Assembly (NCBI GenBank): GCA_036274675.1
Contig: DASUFE010000038.1
Span: 1 to 14,999 of the forward strand
Length of the DNA stretch: 14,999 nucleotides
Reading direction: 5' to 3'
From: DASUFE01 sp036274675
GTDB lineage: Bacteria > Pseudomonadota > Gammaproteobacteria > HTCC5015
Under the pieces are notes generated by a model. That model ran no database searches. It saw only the letters and a program-made list of their open reading frames with translations, and was not told where the DNA came from. Positions 13,677 to 14,999 of this stretch are shown here, piece by piece. Position 1 is the first letter of the stretch. Every line of letters begins with the position of its first letter. The translations under genes were made by a program, and so were the position numbers.

Positions 13677-14763
13677 GCCACATACACAAGCAAAACATCA
13701 AATCCTAATAAAATATTTACAAGCATGGACACCAATATTGTCCAGGCAAGCAGGGGCAGTCAGCAGAAAAACAACTGACATAATTTACATAGACGGCTTT
13801 GCAGGGCCGGGTATTTACGAGAGTGGCGAGCCAGGCAGCCCTATATTAGCAATACAAGCTGTTCTAAATCATTCACAAAAATTTCCTATACCAATCTGCC
13901 TGTATTTTATTGAGGATAGGCGCGATAGATACGATCGCCTGCTCCTTGAGATTGATAAGTATCAGAACCAAATTAAGAGTTCTCCCAATATTTCTCTTCC
14001 AAAACCTTTACATGGCGACTGCTCCGAGAACCTATTAAAAATAATTAACGAACGCAATGATAAGAACAAGCCTTTTGGGCCAGCGCTAATTTTCCTAGAT
14101 CAATTCGGCTATTCGCAAGTTCCAATTTCATTGATCAATACAATCATGGCGATGCCACAGTGCGAGATACTGACTTACTTTAACTGGGACCACCTGAATC
14201 GTTTTATATCTGATTCGACAAAATGGAGAGGAATAACCGAGGCTTACGGGTCGGATGAATGGAAGCAGGCTATTGATAAAAAGGGGATTGAAAGAAGAAA
14301 TCATATACTAAGCTTCTACAAAAAGGCTTTATATGAAAAGGCCAGAGTGAAATATGTAATTGAGTTCGCGATGTGCGGGCCAGATAACAATCTTCTCTAT
14401 TGGTTATTCTTCTGTACGAATAATCTTCGGGGCCTAGAGGAAATGAAAAAGGCCATGTGGGGCGTTGACAGCACAGGGTCGTTTCGATTCTCTGACAAAG
14501 ACAATCCAGACCAACTGTCGCTATTAAGTAATTACACCCAAGATAGTCTAGCCTCCGAACTTAAAAAGGAATTACTAGGAAAAACCATGACCTTGGAACA
14601 AACAAAGGAATATGTTCTAGTCAATACGCCTTGCTATCTGTATAAGGAAGCTCTCAAGAAACTTGAGAGCCGTGGCCAAATCCAGATCCGTAATGTTCCA
14701 GAAACCCGAAGAAAGGGTACTTTTCCAGATGAAAAATATCCAAAAATGCTTATAAGCTTCTAA
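13642..14763 (+). CDS. tcmP: Three-Cys-motif partner protein TcmP
   Basis: The 373-residue product matches the TcmP family. YEPHTQAKHQILIKYLQAW (11-29) is the usual start. IIYIDGFAGPGIYESGEPGSP (47-67) resembles a Rossmann SAM-binding loop. FLDQFGYSQVP (151-161) sits where a DPxG-type motif is common in the family, and GLEEMKKAMW (264-273) is the typical C-terminal block. A basic, winged-helix-like tail follows. It is probably a methyltransferase-like nucleic-acid or small-molecule enzyme that works with the Gp37-like protein. The real target is unknown. I chose the ATG at 13642 (AAGGGA 8 bases upstream). An in-frame ATG at 13582 lies deeper within the Gp37 gene and adds a poor N-terminus. 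The gene is AT-rich like its partner. Confidence 0.9.
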   Translation: MSDELPTIWPYEPHTQAKHQILIKYLQAWTPILSRQAGAVSRKTTDIIYIDGFAGPGIYESGEPGSPILAIQAVLNHSQKFPIPICLYFIEDRRDRYDRLLLEIDKYQNQIKSSPNISLPKPLHGDCSENLLKIINERNDKNKPFGPALIFLDQFGYSQVPISLINTIMAMPQCEILTYFNWDHLNRFISDSTKWRGITEAYGSDEWKQAIDKKGIERRNHILSFYKKALYEKARVKYVIEFAMCGPDNNLLYWLFFCTNNLRGLEEMKKAMWGVDSTGSFRFSDKDNPDQLSLLSNYTQDSLASELKKELLGKTMTLEQTKEYVLVNTPCYLYKEALKKLESRGQIQIRNVPETRRKGTFPDEKYPKMLISF

Positions 14764-14842
14764 TGGAAATCGACCCTTTGCAAAGTATCAATCACCTAGA
14801 AAGAGCTCCAGCCGATAAACGAATTCGTTTCACTGCATTTAT
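14763..14842 (+). pseudogene. Start of a cut-off ORF coupled to tcmP (TAATG)
   Basis: The tcmP stop TAA shares its last A with an ATG (TAATG, 14761-14765). The frame reads MEIDPLQSINHLERAPADKRI and has AT-rich island-like composition to about 14842. From there on it is only the out-of-frame shadow of the YdcF-like gene. I read this as the N-terminal scrap of a third island gene truncated at the right junction. It is too short to be sure. Confidence 0.3.
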
Positions 14843-14999
14843 ATGGATACCCTTTTCTTCTGGCTTTCGAAAATCTTATGGGCGGCGGCCGCGCCCGGCA
14901 GTCTGCTGGTGCTATCGGTCGCGGTACTCTGGACGCTGCTCAAGCTGGGCGCCGTACGCGCGGCGGGTCGCCTCGCGGGATTGCTTGCCGCGGGACTGT
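14843..14999 (+). CDS. YdcF/ElyC-like membrane protein, N-terminal 52 residues (runs off the right edge)
   Basis: The frame from ATG 14843 begins MDTLFFWLSKILWAAAAPGS and continues SLLVLSVAVLWTLLKLGAVRAAGRLAGLLAAGL. Two hydrophobic segments are split by a short basic loop. This is the typical start of YdcF/ElyC (DUF218) inner-membrane envelope proteins, whose catalytic-looking domain follows beyond residue 60. Composition returns to GC-rich within this gene, marking the end of the AT-rich segment. No clear Shine-Dalgarno precedes the ATG, which could reflect a disturbed upstream region. The family assignment is from the N-terminus only. Confidence 0.6.
   Translation, partial: MDTLFFWLSKILWAAAAPGSLLVLSVAVLWTLLKLGAVRAAGRLAGLLAAGL

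Noticed and set aside
12906..14763. Complete prophage
   Set aside because: Gp37/Gp68 is a phage-named family, but no integrase, capsid, tail or lysis genes are seen here, only the two-gene module.
1..14999. CRISPR array or tRNA genes
   Set aside because: No regularly spaced short repeats and no cloverleaf-like sequence were noticed on either strand. The only tandem repeats are the 11-bp pair and the CBM modules.

Overview
The window reads as a stretch of a GC-rich proteobacterial chromosome, most likely gamma- or betaproteobacterial. I infer this from the gene families (a pvc/isn-type isonitrile operon, umuDC, a YdcF-type membrane protein, a lipobox-bearing xylanase) and from ordinary Shine-Dalgarno signals. 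No rRNA, tRNA or CRISPR array was seen. One segment (about 12.86-14.84 kb) is clearly more AT-rich than the rest and looks acquired.

Layout. At 1-332 (minus) is the N-terminal part of an unrecognised protein that runs off the left edge. About 300 bp without a gene follow, then a decayed IS21-type left end with a broken istA start (about 641-920). From 6430 down to 935 lies a compact five-gene minus-strand operon: flavin-dependent halogenase-like protein, isonitrile synthase (IsnA/PvcA), Fe(II)/2-oxoglutarate oxygenase (IsnB/PvcB), a secreted lipocalin-like protein, and an acyl-CoA-dehydrogenase-fold flavin monooxygenase. Gaps are 42, -23, 36 and 20 bp. A 597-bp divergent region (6431-7027) separates it from an unrecognised 225-residue plus-strand gene (7028-7705). 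Next comes a large minus-strand GH10 xylanase lipoprotein with one CBM6-like and three CBM4_9-like modules (7859-10681), ending at a strong intrinsic terminator. On the plus strand follow umuD and umuC (10994-12855), an AT-rich pair encoding a Gp37/Gp68-type three-Cys protein and its TcmP partner (12906-14763), and the start of a YdcF/ElyC-like membrane protein (14843 to the right edge).

How the genes may work together. IsnA builds an isonitrile on an aromatic amino acid, IsnB oxidises or decarboxylates it, and the halogenase and the monooxygenase could tailor the aromatic or vinyl part. The signal-peptide-bearing lipocalin-like protein may bind the product outside the cytoplasm. The predicted output is a halogenated and/or hydroxylated isonitrile. 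This combination is the most interesting system here. The Gp37/TcmP pair, sitting behind the mutagenic repair genes and flanked by a cut-off coupled ORF, is the second point of interest.
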